A DNA stretch of 64,000 nt from Clostridium sp. C2-6-12. GTDB lineage: Bacteria; Bacillota; Clostridia; Clostridiales; Clostridiaceae. The stretch's first letter is position 1. The number at the start of each line of letters is the position of its first letter. Below are positions 1-8,896 of the stretch, piece by piece. The position numbers and the translations under genes are program-made. The DNA is taken from assembly GCF_009928485.1 (NCBI RefSeq), contig NZ_JAABNP010000002.1, positions 186,001-250,000 of the forward strand, written 5' to 3'. The notes beneath the pieces were generated by a model. The model did not search any database and was not told the origin of the DNA. It was given only the letters and a program-made list of their open reading frames with translations.

Positions 1-1015
1 ATAAATTTAATAGATCTCTAACTAATTTATTCATCTTGTTTGTTTCTTTTATAATTACATCACAATAAAATTTCCTGTCTTCTTCATTTTCCGCTACATT
101 ACTGACAAGACCCTCTGCATAACCATGTATTACTGATAATGGTGTTCTTAATTCATGAGATACACTTGAAATGAATTCTTTTCTCATTTCATCTATTTTT
201 CTTTCTTTTTCTATATCTTCTTCAAGTTTTTTGTTTTTTATATTTAACTCTGTAATTGCTCTATTCAATTCACAAGATAAATAATTAATACTCTCACTAA
301 GCTGACCAATCTCATCTTTTCCATTTACGTTGCACTTTTGAGTAAAATCAAATTTAGCCATGTTATTTGCAATATCATTTACTTCTAATATAGGTTTGGT
401 AAATTTCTTTGAAAACCAATAGGCCCATATACTTCCTAAAATTATTATTACAATTCCTGTGATAATAATAAATTTATTTGCAATATTAACACTTTCTTTT
501 ATTGAAATCAACGGAACTTTTATAGAGAGTATATCACCATTGCTTAATTTAGTTACTAAAGTTAAAAGGTCTATTTTTAATTGTACATCCCTTCTATTTT
601 CAAAAGTATACACTCCCTCTTTATATGTTTCCTCTATGCGCTTTTTAAATTTTTCATTATTAGGATTAAACTCAATGGGTGATGGAACATTATTTGATTT
701 GTTGCTATTCTCAGTAATATTATTTTCATTAGGCAGCCTTCTAGAAGAGGTGAAAAGTATTTTTCCGTTACTATCTCGAATATCAATTGTACTTCCAGTT
801 ATTTTTGCTCTTCTATCCAACTCATCAATAATTTCTTGAGGATTACCATTATAAATATTAGTTAATTCCTTTGCATTTTTAATAAGGATATTTTTCTTCT
901 TTTCAACGTAATATTGTTGTAAATAAAAACTATTTAATAAACACAATATAATCACAAAAAACGCCAGTAAAGCTGTTATGGATATGAAAAGTTTTGACTT
1001 TATGGATCTATTCAT
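1..1015 (-). CDS. Sensor histidine kinase, C-terminus cut by window edge
   Basis: Membrane sensor kinase of a two-component system; about 338 residues are visible and the ATP-binding domain lies outside the window. Reading from the ATG at 1015 I see an N-terminal membrane helix (about residues 8-28), an extracytoplasmic segment, a second helix (about 155-175, IIIITGIVIIILGSIWAYWF), a HAMP-like linker and the H-box SVSHELRTPL holding the phosphorylated His. The ATG overlaps the TGA of the upstream response-regulator gene (ATGA), so the two are translationally coupled. The signal sensed is unknown. The control region of the pair and of the nearby secreted repeat gene suggests envelope homeostasis, but that is inference. 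Confidence 0.93.
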   Translation of the reverse strand, partial: MNRSIKSKLFISITALLAFFVIILCLLNSFYLQQYYVEKKKNILIKNAKELTNIYNGNPQEIIDELDRRAKITGSTIDIRDSNGKILFTSSRRLPNENNITENSNKSNNVPSPIEFNPNNEKFKKRIEETYKEGVYTFENRRDVQLKIDLLTLVTKLSNGDILSIKVPLISIKESVNIANKFIIITGIVIIILGSIWAYWFSKKFTKPILEVNDIANNMAKFDFTQKCNVNGKDEIGQLSESINYLSCELNRAITELNIKNKKLEEDIEKERKIDEMRKEFISSVSHELRTPLSVIHGYAEGLVSNVAENEEDRKFYCDVIIKETNKMNKLVRDLLNL

Positions 1016-1689
1016 CTTAGTGCCTCAAATTTATATCCATATCCTCGTACAGTCTGAACAAAATCACTTTGGGAATTTAATTTTATTCTCAATCTGTTTA
1101 TATGAGTATCAACTGTTCTTAAATCTCCATAATAATCATAACCCCAAACCTTATCAAGTATTTGCTCTCTACTTAATGCTCTTCCGTAATTATCTGCAAG
1201 ATAAATTAATAATTCATATTCTTTAGGGCTTAAATCAATAACAGTTCCTTCACTTATAACTTGATGACCATTATAATCTATTGTTAATCCATTAAATTCT
1301 TTAAATTCTTTTTCTTCAGGTATTGTTCTCCTTAATACAGCATTCACTCTAGCAATTAATATTTTAGGGCTAAAAGGTTTTGATATATATTCGTCTGCTC
1401 CAATATCTAATCCGAATATTTCATCAAATTCCTCTCCTCTAGCTGTAAGCATAATAATTGGAACCCTTGACTTTTTTCTAATCTCTCTGCAAACTGTAAA
1501 TCCATCATATTCTGGTAACATCACATCGAGAATTATCAAATCTATATCATTTTCAGCAAAAAATATATCCATAGCTTTTCTACCATCTTCTGCTTCAATA
1601 GTAAGATACCCTTCTTTTTTAAGAAAATCAGTCACAAGTTTTCTTATTAGTTGCTCATCATCAACTACTAATACCTTTTTACCTTTCAT
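1012..1689 (-). CDS. OmpR/PhoB-family response regulator
   Basis: Two-component DNA-binding regulator of 225 residues, the usual length. The receiver domain shows the acidic pair D10/D11, phospho-acceptor D55 in LIILDVMLPE, T82 and K104 (ISKPFSP). The C-terminal half is a winged helix of the Trans_reg_C type, ending in the typical VDTHINRLRIKL and VRGYGYKFE motifs. An AGGAGG site precedes the ATG. It is the first gene of a two-gene operon with the histidine kinase. Its promoter carries the direct repeat GTCACAA/GTTACAA (plus strand), ten bases from a TATACT -10, suggesting autoregulation. Confidence 0.96.
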   Translation of the reverse strand: MKGKKVLVVDDEQLIRKLVTDFLKKEGYLTIEAEDGRKAMDIFFAENDIDLIILDVMLPEYDGFTVCREIRKKSRVPIIMLTARGEEFDEIFGLDIGADEYISKPFSPKILIARVNAVLRRTIPEEKEFKEFNGLTIDYNGHQVISEGTVIDLSPKEYELLIYLADNYGRALSREQILDKVWGYDYYGDLRTVDTHINRLRIKLNSQSDFVQTVRGYGYKFEALR

Positions 1690-1722
1690 ATATGCTCCTC
1701 CTAAAAGTTACTACTTAAATTA

Positions 1723-1756
1723 AGTATAGCTCATTCTTGTTACAATTTCGTCACAA
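1723..1756 (-). promoter_or_regulatory. Promoter of the response-regulator operon with 7-4-7 direct repeat
   Basis: Read on the minus strand: TTGTGAC, four bases (GAAA), TTGTAAC, ten bases, then TATACT as -10. Repeats of seven bases at an 11-bp period ending ten bases before -10 are the usual layout of boxes bound by OmpR/PhoB-type regulators. The same layout precedes the secreted repeat gene at 2787-2820. That the adjacent regulator binds here is inference. Confidence 0.6.
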
Positions 1757-1784
1757 ATTATTCAGCATATACTATTATAAAAAA

Positions 1785-1830
1785 ATCCTTTATATTAAAC
1801 AAACTATTTCTATCGTTTAATATAAAGGAT
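1785..1830 (-). terminator. Intrinsic terminator of the secreted repeat-protein gene
   Basis: A perfect 16-bp inverted repeat (1785-1800 with 1815-1830, 14-base loop) is followed on the minus strand by seven T. It lies downstream of the repeat-protein gene and separates it from the two-component operon. Confidence 0.88.
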
Positions 1831-1916
1831 ATCTCTAAATCATATGTTTCTATATTATTTACTATTGCTAGTTAACTTAAATTTTTATTCAATCCAAAAT
1901 GCCTGTGAATAAACTA

Positions 1917-2732
1917 TTATTTTACTGGTTTAAGAGCGCTTTCTACTGCAGCTTCTTGTTCTGCAGTTATAGTTCCTGCAGTTACTAAAGCTCCAAGCTT
2001 TGTTTTTAACACATTTTCATGTTTTTCACCTTTTACTTCTTTTTGTGGTTTCAACGCAGCTTCTATTGCTTTTTGTTTTTCAGCAGTTATTGTTCCTGAA
2101 GATACTAAATTATCAAGTACTTTTTTGAAATTTCCTTTTTCACTTGTAAGAGCTGTTTCTATTGCTGCCTTTTCATCTGTTGTTATTGTTCCTGCTGTTA
2201 CTAACTCTTCAATTTTGGTTTTTAACATATCCATATGTTTTTCACCTTTAGCTTCTTTTTGTGGTTTTAATGCTGCTTCTATTGCTTTTTGTTTTTCAGC
2301 AGTTAATGTTCCTGAAGATACTAAATTATCAAGTACTTTTTTGAAATTTCCTTTTTCACTTGTAAGAGCTGTTTCTATTGCTGCCTTTTCATCTGCTGTT
2401 ATTGTTCCTGCTGTTACTAGCCCTTCAAGCTTAGTTTTAAATGCTTCTGCAAACTTTCCACCTTTAGCAAAGCCTTGAGGTGTAAGAGCTGTTTTTATTG
2501 ATGTTTCTTGTTCTGCTGTTATTGTACCTGCTGTTACTAAAGCATTTAGTTTGTTTTCTATACCATTGTTTTTACCTTGCCCAAATTTATGTTTAAATTG
2601 ATTATGGATTGAAGTTTTACCATTAGCTGTACTTGCTCCATCAGCAGCAAATGCAATTGTGCCTGTTGATACCATCATACTTGCAATGACAACTCCTGAA
2701 ATAACTTTACTTTTTAAACTCATATTTTTCAT
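1917..2732 (-). CDS. Secreted protein made of six helical repeats, function unknown
   Basis: About 271 residues. I start at the ATG at 2732 (MKNMSLKSK...), which follows GGGATTAGAA; the longer frame begins with a TTG at 2762 without a ribosome site. A signal peptide ends at about AFAA. The mature protein has six copies of a unit like LVTAGTITADEKAAIETAL, probably short helical hairpins, joined by Lys-rich linkers. Units 2-3 and 4-5 are nearly identical copies. Small secreted Firmicute families such as DUF2680 carry similar (V)xxGTIT motifs, but I cannot assign a family. The gene is monocistronic, with its own terminator and a promoter that shares the regulator box of the neighbouring two-component system. 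Confidence 0.85.
   Translation of the reverse strand: MKNMSLKSKVISGVVIASMMVSTGTIAFAADGASTANGKTSIHNQFKHKFGQGKNNGIENKLNALVTAGTITAEQETSIKTALTPQGFAKGGKFAEAFKTKLEGLVTAGTITADEKAAIETALTSEKGNFKKVLDNLVSSGTLTAEKQKAIEAALKPQKEAKGEKHMDMLKTKIEELVTAGTITTDEKAAIETALTSEKGNFKKVLDNLVSSGTITAEKQKAIEAALKPQKEVKGEKHENVLKTKLGALVTAGTITAEQEAAVESALKPVK
2041..2472. repeat. 216-bp tandem duplication inside the repeat-protein gene
   Basis: The segment 2041-2256 recurs at 2257-2472 with few differences. The roughly 110-base core, from the codons for KQKAIEAALKPQ back to KAAIETALTSEK, is almost unchanged. The period of 216 bases (72 codons) equals two protein units, so the gene appears to have grown by in-frame tandem duplication. 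Confidence 0.8.
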
Positions 2733-2786
2733 TTCTAATCCCATCCTTTTCGAATTTCTCAAGTATTTTATTTAATTTTTTATTTA

Positions 2787-2820
2787 ATTATATAAATGCT
2801 TTTTTACAGTTTTGTTACAA
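2787..2820 (-). promoter_or_regulatory. Promoter of the secreted repeat-protein gene with 7-4-7 repeat
   Basis: On the minus strand: TTGTAAC, four bases (AAAA), CTGTAAA, ten bases, then TATAAT. Spacing and sequence match the box before the response-regulator gene, which suggests common control. A further GTAAC half-site lies at about 2835-2839. Confidence 0.6.
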
Positions 2821-2889
2821 GTATTTATATATATTGTTACGATGCTTAAATTATTGTAATATGAATTTTAGACTAAAATAAAAAAAAGA

Positions 2890-2918
2890 CAATAAATAGA
2901 ATGTATTTCTATTTACTG
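2890..2918 (-). terminator. Intrinsic terminator of the CAP-domain gene
   Basis: A 12-bp stem (2890-2901 with 2907-2918, one G-U pair, five-base loop) is followed on the minus strand by TC and a run of eight T. Confidence 0.75.
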
Positions 2919-3035
2919 CCCTATAAGTTGATTATTTATGTTTATATATTTTTCAATTATCTAATATGGAATATAAATACTCTAACCTCTAAATTTCTTA
3001 TACTAATTTTACAAAATCATTTGATATTCATATTA

Positions 3036-4100
3036 TTAGTTAGAAAATTCTTGAGTACCCATATATTTATTATTACCTTTTATAACACCTATACCAACTT
3101 TAGTATATGATGCATTCATCATATTTGCTCTATGACCTGGAGAATTCCACCATTGATTAAATAATTCAACTGCATCATAAGTATTATATGCTATATTTTC
3201 TCCAGTTGTAGTATATTTATATCCAATTGCTTGTAACCAGTTTGTCCATTTAGTCCCATCTGGATTTGTATGATCAAAAAAGTTATTTTGTATCATATCG
3301 TTACTCTTGTATCTAGCTACTTGTACTAATGTATTATCTAGTGCTAGAGGTTGTAATCCTGCCTCAGTTCTTTTTGCATTCATTAATTGAAGAATTTGAC
3401 TTTCTGCTGAGGCTTGTACGCTTATTGGATAATTTTGTGGCAATTTAGGTAATCCTTGAACATCCACATTTGTTATATTTGTAGCTGTTCCTGTATTAGT
3501 ATTACTAGTCACTGTATCTGTAGAATTATTTGATTTACTTGTATTTTGAATATTATTTGTAGTTTGATTATCATTTAAATTTGTTACTGTATTTTCAATA
3601 TTTTTAGTAGTTTGATTATCATTTAAATTTGTTACTTTAGAATTTTGATTATTATCCTTAACAACTACATTGCTGTTATTGAAAACCTTATCAACTGTTG
3701 GAGCTTTATCCCCTACAACTTGTCCATTAGTAGAACATTTGTAAGTAGTATTATCAACCTTAACTTTTCCAGTTTCCATTGCACCTGAGTTATTCAAACA
3801 ATATGTTTTTCCATTAACTTTGATTACACCTGTTTGCATTTCTCCAGTATTATCACAGTAGTACCATTTACCATTATCTTTTATCCATCCAGTTTTTGCA
3901 TTGCCCATTTTGTCTAAATAGTACCATGCGCCATTTTCGTTTAACCAGCCTGCTTTTAATACCTTGTCTAAATTAAATGTGTAGCTGTTAGTATCTATTG
4001 TATTATTAGTCGCTGCAGATACTCCTAATGGTGTTAAAGTAGTCATTGTTGTTGCAGTAATTACTCCTACAACTAGCTTTTTTAAGAACGCTTTCTTCAT
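3036..4100 (-). CDS. Secreted CAP/SCP-domain protein with cell-wall-binding repeats
   Basis: 354 residues with an AAAGGAG ribosome site. A signal peptide (about residues 1-29, ending GVSA) is followed by three or four glucan/choline-binding-type repeats (GWLNENGAWYYLDKMGNAKTG and relatives, about 50-120). Then comes an Asn/Thr-rich linker with the repeated TNLNDNQTT, and a C-terminal CAP (YkwD/SCP-like) domain from about 225. The CAP hallmarks NxKRTEAGLQPL, NNFFDHTNPDG, GENIAYN and WWNSPGHRANMMNASYTKVGIG are clear. The protein is probably held at the cell surface by the repeats. CAP domains of this type occur in spore and cell-wall proteins of clostridia, but the biochemical role is unknown. 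It is transcribed alone. Confidence 0.93.
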   Translation of the reverse strand: MKKAFLKKLVVGVITATTMTTLTPLGVSAATNNTIDTNSYTFNLDKVLKAGWLNENGAWYYLDKMGNAKTGWIKDNGKWYYCDNTGEMQTGVIKVNGKTYCLNNSGAMETGKVKVDNTTYKCSTNGQVVGDKAPTVDKVFNNSNVVVKDNNQNSKVTNLNDNQTTKNIENTVTNLNDNQTTNNIQNTSKSNNSTDTVTSNTNTGTATNITNVDVQGLPKLPQNYPISVQASAESQILQLMNAKRTEAGLQPLALDNTLVQVARYKSNDMIQNNFFDHTNPDGTKWTNWLQAIGYKYTTTGENIAYNTYDAVELFNQWWNSPGHRANMMNASYTKVGIGVIKGNNKYMGTQEFSN

Positions 4101-4354
4101 TAGTTTTTCTCCTTTGATTTTTTTATTTGGTTACTTGATATTTTCTAATTTGTTTAGAAAAATTTTAATATATATTTAATTGTTTCAAGCAAACCTATGT
4201 CTCTATGTTACCATACTTTCGACATTATTCAACATCACTTTTATATAGATACTTGGACTATAAGCCATTAACTCTGAAAAGCTTTAATATTCTTTCATTT
4301 ACTGCTTCATCCTATAAGACAGGCTCTTATCCATTGGTATTAAAGGGGTTTCCT

Positions 4355-4403
4355 CTAACAAAAAAAGAACTGCATCGCTAAGTAATGCAGTTCTTTTTGT
4401 TAG
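4355..4403 (-). terminator. Intrinsic terminator of the permease gene
   Basis: An inverted repeat built on AAAGAACTGCAT / ATGCAGTTCTTT with U-runs on both sides can act in both directions. It lies about 130 bases past the permease stop codon. Confidence 0.85.
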
Positions 4404-4530
4404 TTTTCAATAATTTATACAAAGTTATTTTCTATTTTATAAATTATATCTAACTATGTCTTTTTCTAATATTTACCAATTCCGTTTAGTTTTTATATAA
4501 TTATATTCTTTTTTCTTAATTAAATCCAAT

Positions 4531-5937
4531 TTAAGCAACATTTTCCGACTTTTCTACCGACTCACCATTTTGAAGAACACTATGCTTTCTTCCATAAAAG
4601 AAATAAACTAAAAGTCCTATAGCAAGCCAAACTCCAAATCCTATCCAAGTTATTAGCTTTAATCCATATAATAAAAACGCACAGCATAATATTGATATTA
4701 TAGGCGTAAATGGTGCTCCAGGCACTTTAAATACTCTATTATAGTTTGGTTTAGTTATTCTAAGAACTATAACTGCTAGAGAAACAGCAATAAAACTTAA
4801 TAATGTTCCTGTGCTTAAAAATTCTACAATTATATCTAATGGTAAAAATCCTGCTATTATAGCAGCTATTGTTCCAGTTATTATTGTTGCTATATGTGGT
4901 GTTTTATGAGTTGAATGAACCTTAGAAAATAATTTTGGTAAAAGTCCATCTCTTGACATAACCATAAATATTCTAACTTGACCATAAAGCACTACCATTA
5001 TAGTAGAAATCATTCCAAGTATAGCTCCTGTTCCAACTAAAGCTGCTCCCCATGTAATACCAACTCTTGCTAAAGCTCCTGGTACTGCATTTTCTGAAAT
5101 TATTTCACTGAATGGAACCATTCCAGTAAGTACAACTGCAACTCCAACATAAAGCACTGTAACAGCTATTAAACAAATAATAAGTCCAAGTGGTATATCT
5201 CTTTTGGGATTTTCTGCTTCTTCTGCTGCTGTAGATATTGCATCAAATCCTATAAATGAAAAGAAAATAGTAGCTGTTGCAGCAAAAATTCCTCCAAATC
5301 CAAATGGCGCAAATGGTTGATAGTTTGAAGGGTTAATATGTCCTACTCCAAGGGCAATAAATATAAGAATAATAGCTATCTTTATTCCAACTATAATGTT
5401 ATTTACTCTAGCACTTTCCTTCATACCATAAAATAATATATAAGTTATTACTGCAATTATAAGTATTGCTGGTAAATCTACTATTCCACCCTTACTTGGT
5501 GATGAAGTAAATGCTGCTGGAATTGTAAGTCCAAAGGACTTTAATATACCTACAAATGTACCTGACCATCCTGATGCTACAGCACTACATGCAACTAAGT
5601 ATTCTGCTGTTAAACACCAGCCTATTATCATTGCAACTATTTCTCCAAATACAATATATGAATACGAATATGTGCTTCCTGCAACTGGAAACATAGTTGA
5701 TAATTCACAGTAACATAATGCGCAAAGACACGCAACTATGCCAGCTAATATAAATGATATTATAACAGCCGGTCCAGCTAAATGTGCACCTGTTCCTGTT
5801 GCAACAAATATACCAACTCCCACAACTGCACCAATTCCAAAGGCAGCTATATCTTTTGCTTTTAGATTTTTCTTTAACTCTGTCCTATGTGCACCTTCTA
5901 GCATTTGCTCTAACGATTTTTTCTTGAAAATGTTCAT
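4531..5937 (-). CDS. APC-superfamily amino-acid permease (CAT-like)
   Basis: Integral membrane amino-acid transporter of 468 residues with about twelve hydrophobic segments. The N-terminus (LKAKDIAAFGIGAVVGVGIFVATG) carries the conserved first-helix glycine motif of APC permeases. The FFSFIGFDAISTAAEEAENPKRDIPLG segment is diagnostic of the cationic amino-acid/YhdG-YfnA type. The start follows AGGAGG by the usual distance. It is monocistronic with its own terminator. Substrate cannot be read from sequence; branched-chain and cationic amino acids are both possible. I looked for a T-box in its leader and found none. Confidence 0.93.
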   Translation of the reverse strand: MNIFKKKSLEQMLEGAHRTELKKNLKAKDIAAFGIGAVVGVGIFVATGTGAHLAGPAVIISFILAGIVACLCALCYCELSTMFPVAGSTYSYSYIVFGEIVAMIIGWCLTAEYLVACSAVASGWSGTFVGILKSFGLTIPAAFTSSPSKGGIVDLPAILIIAVITYILFYGMKESARVNNIIVGIKIAIILIFIALGVGHINPSNYQPFAPFGFGGIFAATATIFFSFIGFDAISTAAEEAENPKRDIPLGLIICLIAVTVLYVGVAVVLTGMVPFSEIISENAVPGALARVGITWGAALVGTGAILGMISTIMVVLYGQVRIFMVMSRDGLLPKLFSKVHSTHKTPHIATIITGTIAAIIAGFLPLDIIVEFLSTGTLLSFIAVSLAVIVLRITKPNYNRVFKVPGAPFTPIISILCCAFLLYGLKLITWIGFGVWLAIGLLVYFFYGRKHSVLQNGESVEKSENVA

Positions 5938-6205
5938 AAAGGTCCTCCTCTTTATTTAGCTTTCGTCAATTTTCTTCTTTAAATATTTATATATCTCAGT
6001 CTTTTAATATTTTTACCATAAAATTTTAAAAATACAACAAACCATATAATATATTATCACATTTTGATTATATTTAGCAAGATGTTAACAGTCTGATAAT
6101 TTAATTTATTATATATAAAATTTATTATTAATATTCACAGGTAACATTATATGCACGAAAATTGTCGCTAAACATTCTAAAAGAACTGACAATAATTAAA
6201 ATCAA
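5938..6205. other. Intergenic region upstream of the permease, no clear element
   Basis: A/T-rich stretch that must hold the permease promoter. Apart from the AGGAGG site next to the start codon I see no riboswitch, operator dyad or small ORF that I would defend. Confidence 0.4.
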
Positions 6206-6248
6206 GAAAGCTAACTGCTAAGTATTTTATACTAAGCCGCTAGCTTTC
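6206..6248 (-). terminator. Terminator-like hairpin after the P-loop kinase gene
   Basis: The outer stem GAAAGCTA/TAGCTTTC encloses an inner GCT-A-AGTAT/ATACT-A-AGC stem. The structure is followed on the minus strand by a T-rich stretch, just past the kinase stop codon. Confidence 0.65.
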
Positions 6249-6274
6249 ATATTACGGTATATATTAATTTAATT

Positions 6275-7129
6275 TTATACAAGTAAATCTTCAATTATTA
6301 TTTTAATAATATTATCCCAATTATAATCAGAATTATTAACGATAAAACTATCTATTGATAAATTTTCTATAGCCTTTAATTCCATTTCTTGTCTTTTCTC
6401 AAAATATTTCACAATATCATTAAAATCATTTATATTTTTGCTTTTTCCATAATTTGAGCTTTTCAAATACTCTTTAATCAAATCTATCCAATCAGGATAT
6501 TCCTCTTTATTTTCACTCACTCTTTCTTTTGCAACCCTTCCTAACGTATTACTTACAGAATTTTGCTTAAGATATATAAGTTTTGGATTGAGGTCCATAA
6601 CTGTTTCTATTAATTCCTTTAAGTATTGTATTATATAGTGATCATCTTTTTCATGCACTGCCAGCAACTCATTAATATGATTTTGTAAAAAAGCACATTC
6701 AAATAAGATAATTTTATCTTGTGTTTTTTTCGTCTCTTCTCCAAACTTTCTCCATCTTTTAAGATGAATATCCTTAAACATATCTAATGATACTCTTCCA
6801 TCATACACTTCGTGCGCTTCAAACTTTTTCATAAGATTATTTTGATCTTTATATAAACCCAATTTAGTGTAGGCTACTATAACATAATCGCCTTCAAGTA
6901 CACTGTTTTCTTTTATTACTTTTTCATACTCTTTGTTTTCTCTAATTAAATCTTCATATTCTCCTTGAGATAAAAGTGCATTCCATGCCATATCAACAGG
7001 ATGCAGATCTCCTTCATTATATAAGTCAACATCTAAACCTTTATTTATAAGATAATCTCTTATTTTTTTAGAAATTGTTGATTTTCCGGAGCCTGGTATT
7101 CCTTCTATTAATATAAGTCTATTTTTCAT
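6275..7129 (-). CDS. P-loop NTPase, predicted small-molecule or nucleotide kinase
   Basis: 284 residues starting at an ATG behind AAGGTGG. The N-terminus is a Walker A loop (LILIEGIPGSGKSTISKK) of the kind found in nucleotide kinases and antibiotic-modifying phosphotransferases. A short acidic stretch (DKIILFECAF) may be Walker B-like. The rest is unfamiliar and rich in Lys/Glu. The gene sits 60 bases after the ABC-F gene, so it may be read through from it, but a co-resistance role is only a guess. I cannot name a substrate. Confidence 0.8.
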   Translation of the reverse strand: MKNRLILIEGIPGSGKSTISKKIRDYLINKGLDVDLYNEGDLHPVDMAWNALLSQGEYEDLIRENKEYEKVIKENSVLEGDYVIVAYTKLGLYKDQNNLMKKFEAHEVYDGRVSLDMFKDIHLKRWRKFGEETKKTQDKIILFECAFLQNHINELLAVHEKDDHYIIQYLKELIETVMDLNPKLIYLKQNSVSNTLGRVAKERVSENKEEYPDWIDLIKEYLKSSNYGKSKNINDFNDIVKYFEKRQEMELKAIENLSIDSFIVNNSDYNWDNIIKIIIEDLLV

Positions 7130-7150
7130 ATATTATCCCACCTTTTCAAT

Positions 7151-7187
7151 GTTGACTGACACCACAAATCTGGTGACAACCACCACC
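7151..7187. repeat. Dispersed GGTGACTGTCACC-type element, degenerate copy
   Basis: Contains GTTGACTGACACCAC and GGTGACAACCACCACC between the ABC-F and kinase genes. It resembles the elements at 35765-35803 and 61092-61106, with mismatches. Confidence 0.35.
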
Positions 7188-7188
7188 C

Positions 7189-8838
7189 TTACAATTTTAA
7201 TACTTTTATATCCCTTAGTAATTGATTATACCTAGTTTCTAATATTTCTTTTTTAGACATATCTGATTCCGTAGCTAATAATGAAATTATTTCTGAAAGT
7301 TTTATTTCCATCATCATTAATTTTTCTTTATTATTTCTCTCTTCCTTATTTATTTTAGGCTTATTCTTTTGTGCAATATAATCAATATAACTTCCATCAA
7401 AAGTTGTACAAGTATTATTACCTATTTCAATAATATAGTCACATACATTTTCAATAAATTTTCTATCGTGACATACAATAATTACAGTTTTTTCTGTACT
7501 TATTAATGCTTTTTCTAAGGCTTCAACTGCTTTTATATCTAAATAATTTGTAGGTTCATCTAATATTAAAAGGTTATTATCGCTAAGCAATACTTTACAA
7601 AGAGCTATTTTCACCTTTTCTCCACCACTTAAGGTCCCCACAAGCTTGTAAACTTCCTCCCCTTTAAAACCAAAGTTATCTAAATTAATTCTTATAAAAC
7701 TTTGATCAAAAGAAGAATTTTCTGTTACATTTTCTAAAATGCTTTTTTCATCTCTTAATATTTTTTGACTTTGATCAAAATAACCAATACTCACTCTATT
7801 AGCTATTTTTATATTTTCATTTTTTCCTTTTAATATTTCTCTTAACAAAGTAGTTTTTCCACATCCATTATCACCAATTATTCCTACTTTTCTTTCTCTT
7901 TTGATTTTGAAATCAGCATTTCTTAATAATAACTTATTTCCTACAGATAAATTTAATTTGCTGGCTTCTATAAGATTCTTAGATATTATCTCCATACCAG
8001 CTTGTATATTTACTTTTAGTTCACTTATATTCTTTGGTTTTTCCTTAACTTCTAGGTGATTTATTCTACTCTTTAATGCTTTTATATTATTGTCAAGATT
8101 CTTTTTAGCTCTTTGATTTCCCATTTTACTATGAAGCCTTGCTTCAGAATTCCCCATTCTTTTGGGAGTTTTTCTTATACTGTCTCTGTGGTCAGTCTTA
8201 GATACAATTGCCTTTTCAATTTTCTTCTTTTCATTTAAATATTCATCATACTCGAATTCTTTTCGTTTACGCTCCTCTTCTTTTAATTTTAAATAGGTGG
8301 AATAATTTCCTTTATAGACTTTTATTTTTCCATCTTCGATTTCTAGTATATTATTACAAAGTGAATCTAAAAACTCTCTATCATGAGATACGAGTAACAA
8401 TGCTCCATTATAATTTTTCAGCATCTCTTCTAGAACTTTAATGCTTTTGCTATCTAAGTTTGAAGTTGGTTCATCTGCAATAATAAGCTTTTTATTTTCA
8501 CTTAAAGCTTTAGATATTTTTAATTTTACTTTTTCCCCTCCAGATAAGAACTCTTCATATTTATCTGGTGCTTCAAATAATTTTTTTACCTTATTATCCT
8601 CACATTCTCTTTCTTCTTCAGCAGTTTGACTTATATATGAATAGCTATCTGTTAAAAAACATTGACCTTCATCAGGTTCAATTTTCTCCATTAATATATT
8701 AAGCATGGTTGTTTTTCCTGCTCCATTTTTTCCAACTATTCCAATCCTATCTTCATTAAATATTTCAAAATTATTAATATCTAAAATTAATTTATCTCCA
8801 TAATATTTTTTTATCTTATCTAATTTTCCTAATTGCAT
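7189..8838 (-). CDS. ABC-F ribosomal-protection ATPase (Lsa/Vga/CplR-like)
   Basis: 549-residue soluble protein with two ABC ATPase domains and no membrane segment. It has Walker A GIVGKNGAGKTTM (about 33-45) and GIIGDNGCGKTTL, and signature motifs LSGGEKVKLKISKAL and LSGGEKVKIALCKVL. Walker B regions end in ADEPTSNLD and LDEPTNYLD. Between them is a long Lys/Glu-rich linker (about 185-265) with the KRMGNSEARLHSKMGNQRAKKN stretch that reaches the ribosome in antibiotic-resistance ABC-F proteins. Such proteins displace lincosamides, streptogramin A or pleuromutilins from the peptidyl-transferase centre. Drug range is not readable here. The roughly 560-base leader has hairpins and a short ORF, suggesting antibiotic-induced attenuation. 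Confidence 0.9.
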   Translation of the reverse strand: MQLGKLDKIKKYYGDKLILDINNFEIFNEDRIGIVGKNGAGKTTMLNILMEKIEPDEGQCFLTDSYSYISQTAEEERECEDNKVKKLFEAPDKYEEFLSGGEKVKLKISKALSENKKLIIADEPTSNLDSKSIKVLEEMLKNYNGALLLVSHDREFLDSLCNNILEIEDGKIKVYKGNYSTYLKLKEEERKRKEFEYDEYLNEKKKIEKAIVSKTDHRDSIRKTPKRMGNSEARLHSKMGNQRAKKNLDNNIKALKSRINHLEVKEKPKNISELKVNIQAGMEIISKNLIEASKLNLSVGNKLLLRNADFKIKRERKVGIIGDNGCGKTTLLREILKGKNENIKIANRVSIGYFDQSQKILRDEKSILENVTENSSFDQSFIRINLDNFGFKGEEVYKLVGTLSGGEKVKIALCKVLLSDNNLLILDEPTNYLDIKAVEALEKALISTEKTVIIVCHDRKFIENVCDYIIEIGNNTCTTFDGSYIDYIAQKNKPKINKEERNNKEKLMMMEIKLSEIISLLATESDMSKKEILETRYNQLLRDIKVLKL

Positions 8839-8846
8839 AAAAAAAT

Positions 8847-8867
8847 CCCTCCTAATTAATAGGAGAG
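8847..8867 (-). promoter_or_regulatory. Hairpin holding the Shine-Dalgarno of the ABC-F gene; also terminator-like
   Basis: On the minus strand CTCTCCTA-TTAAT-TAGGAGGG forms eight pairs (one G-U) and is followed by A and seven T directly before the ATG. The 3' arm contains the AGGAGG ribosome site. The element could therefore both terminate transcription and hide the start site until an upstream event opens it. Confidence 0.6.
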
Positions 8868-8896
8868 AGTATATACTTAGTTTATACTAAATAAAA

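Noticed and set aside
459..839. 126-residue plus-strand ORF over the sensor kinase
   Set aside because: The minus frame is a well-formed histidine kinase; the plus ORF has no features of a gene.
2125..2478. 117-residue plus-strand ORF
   Set aside because: It is the antisense of the repeat-protein gene, with the same internal periodicity, no ribosome site and no family match.
5938..6205. Possible T-box or riboswitch before the amino-acid permease
   Set aside because: No GGTGG T-box core, specifier arm or terminator was found upstream of the permease.
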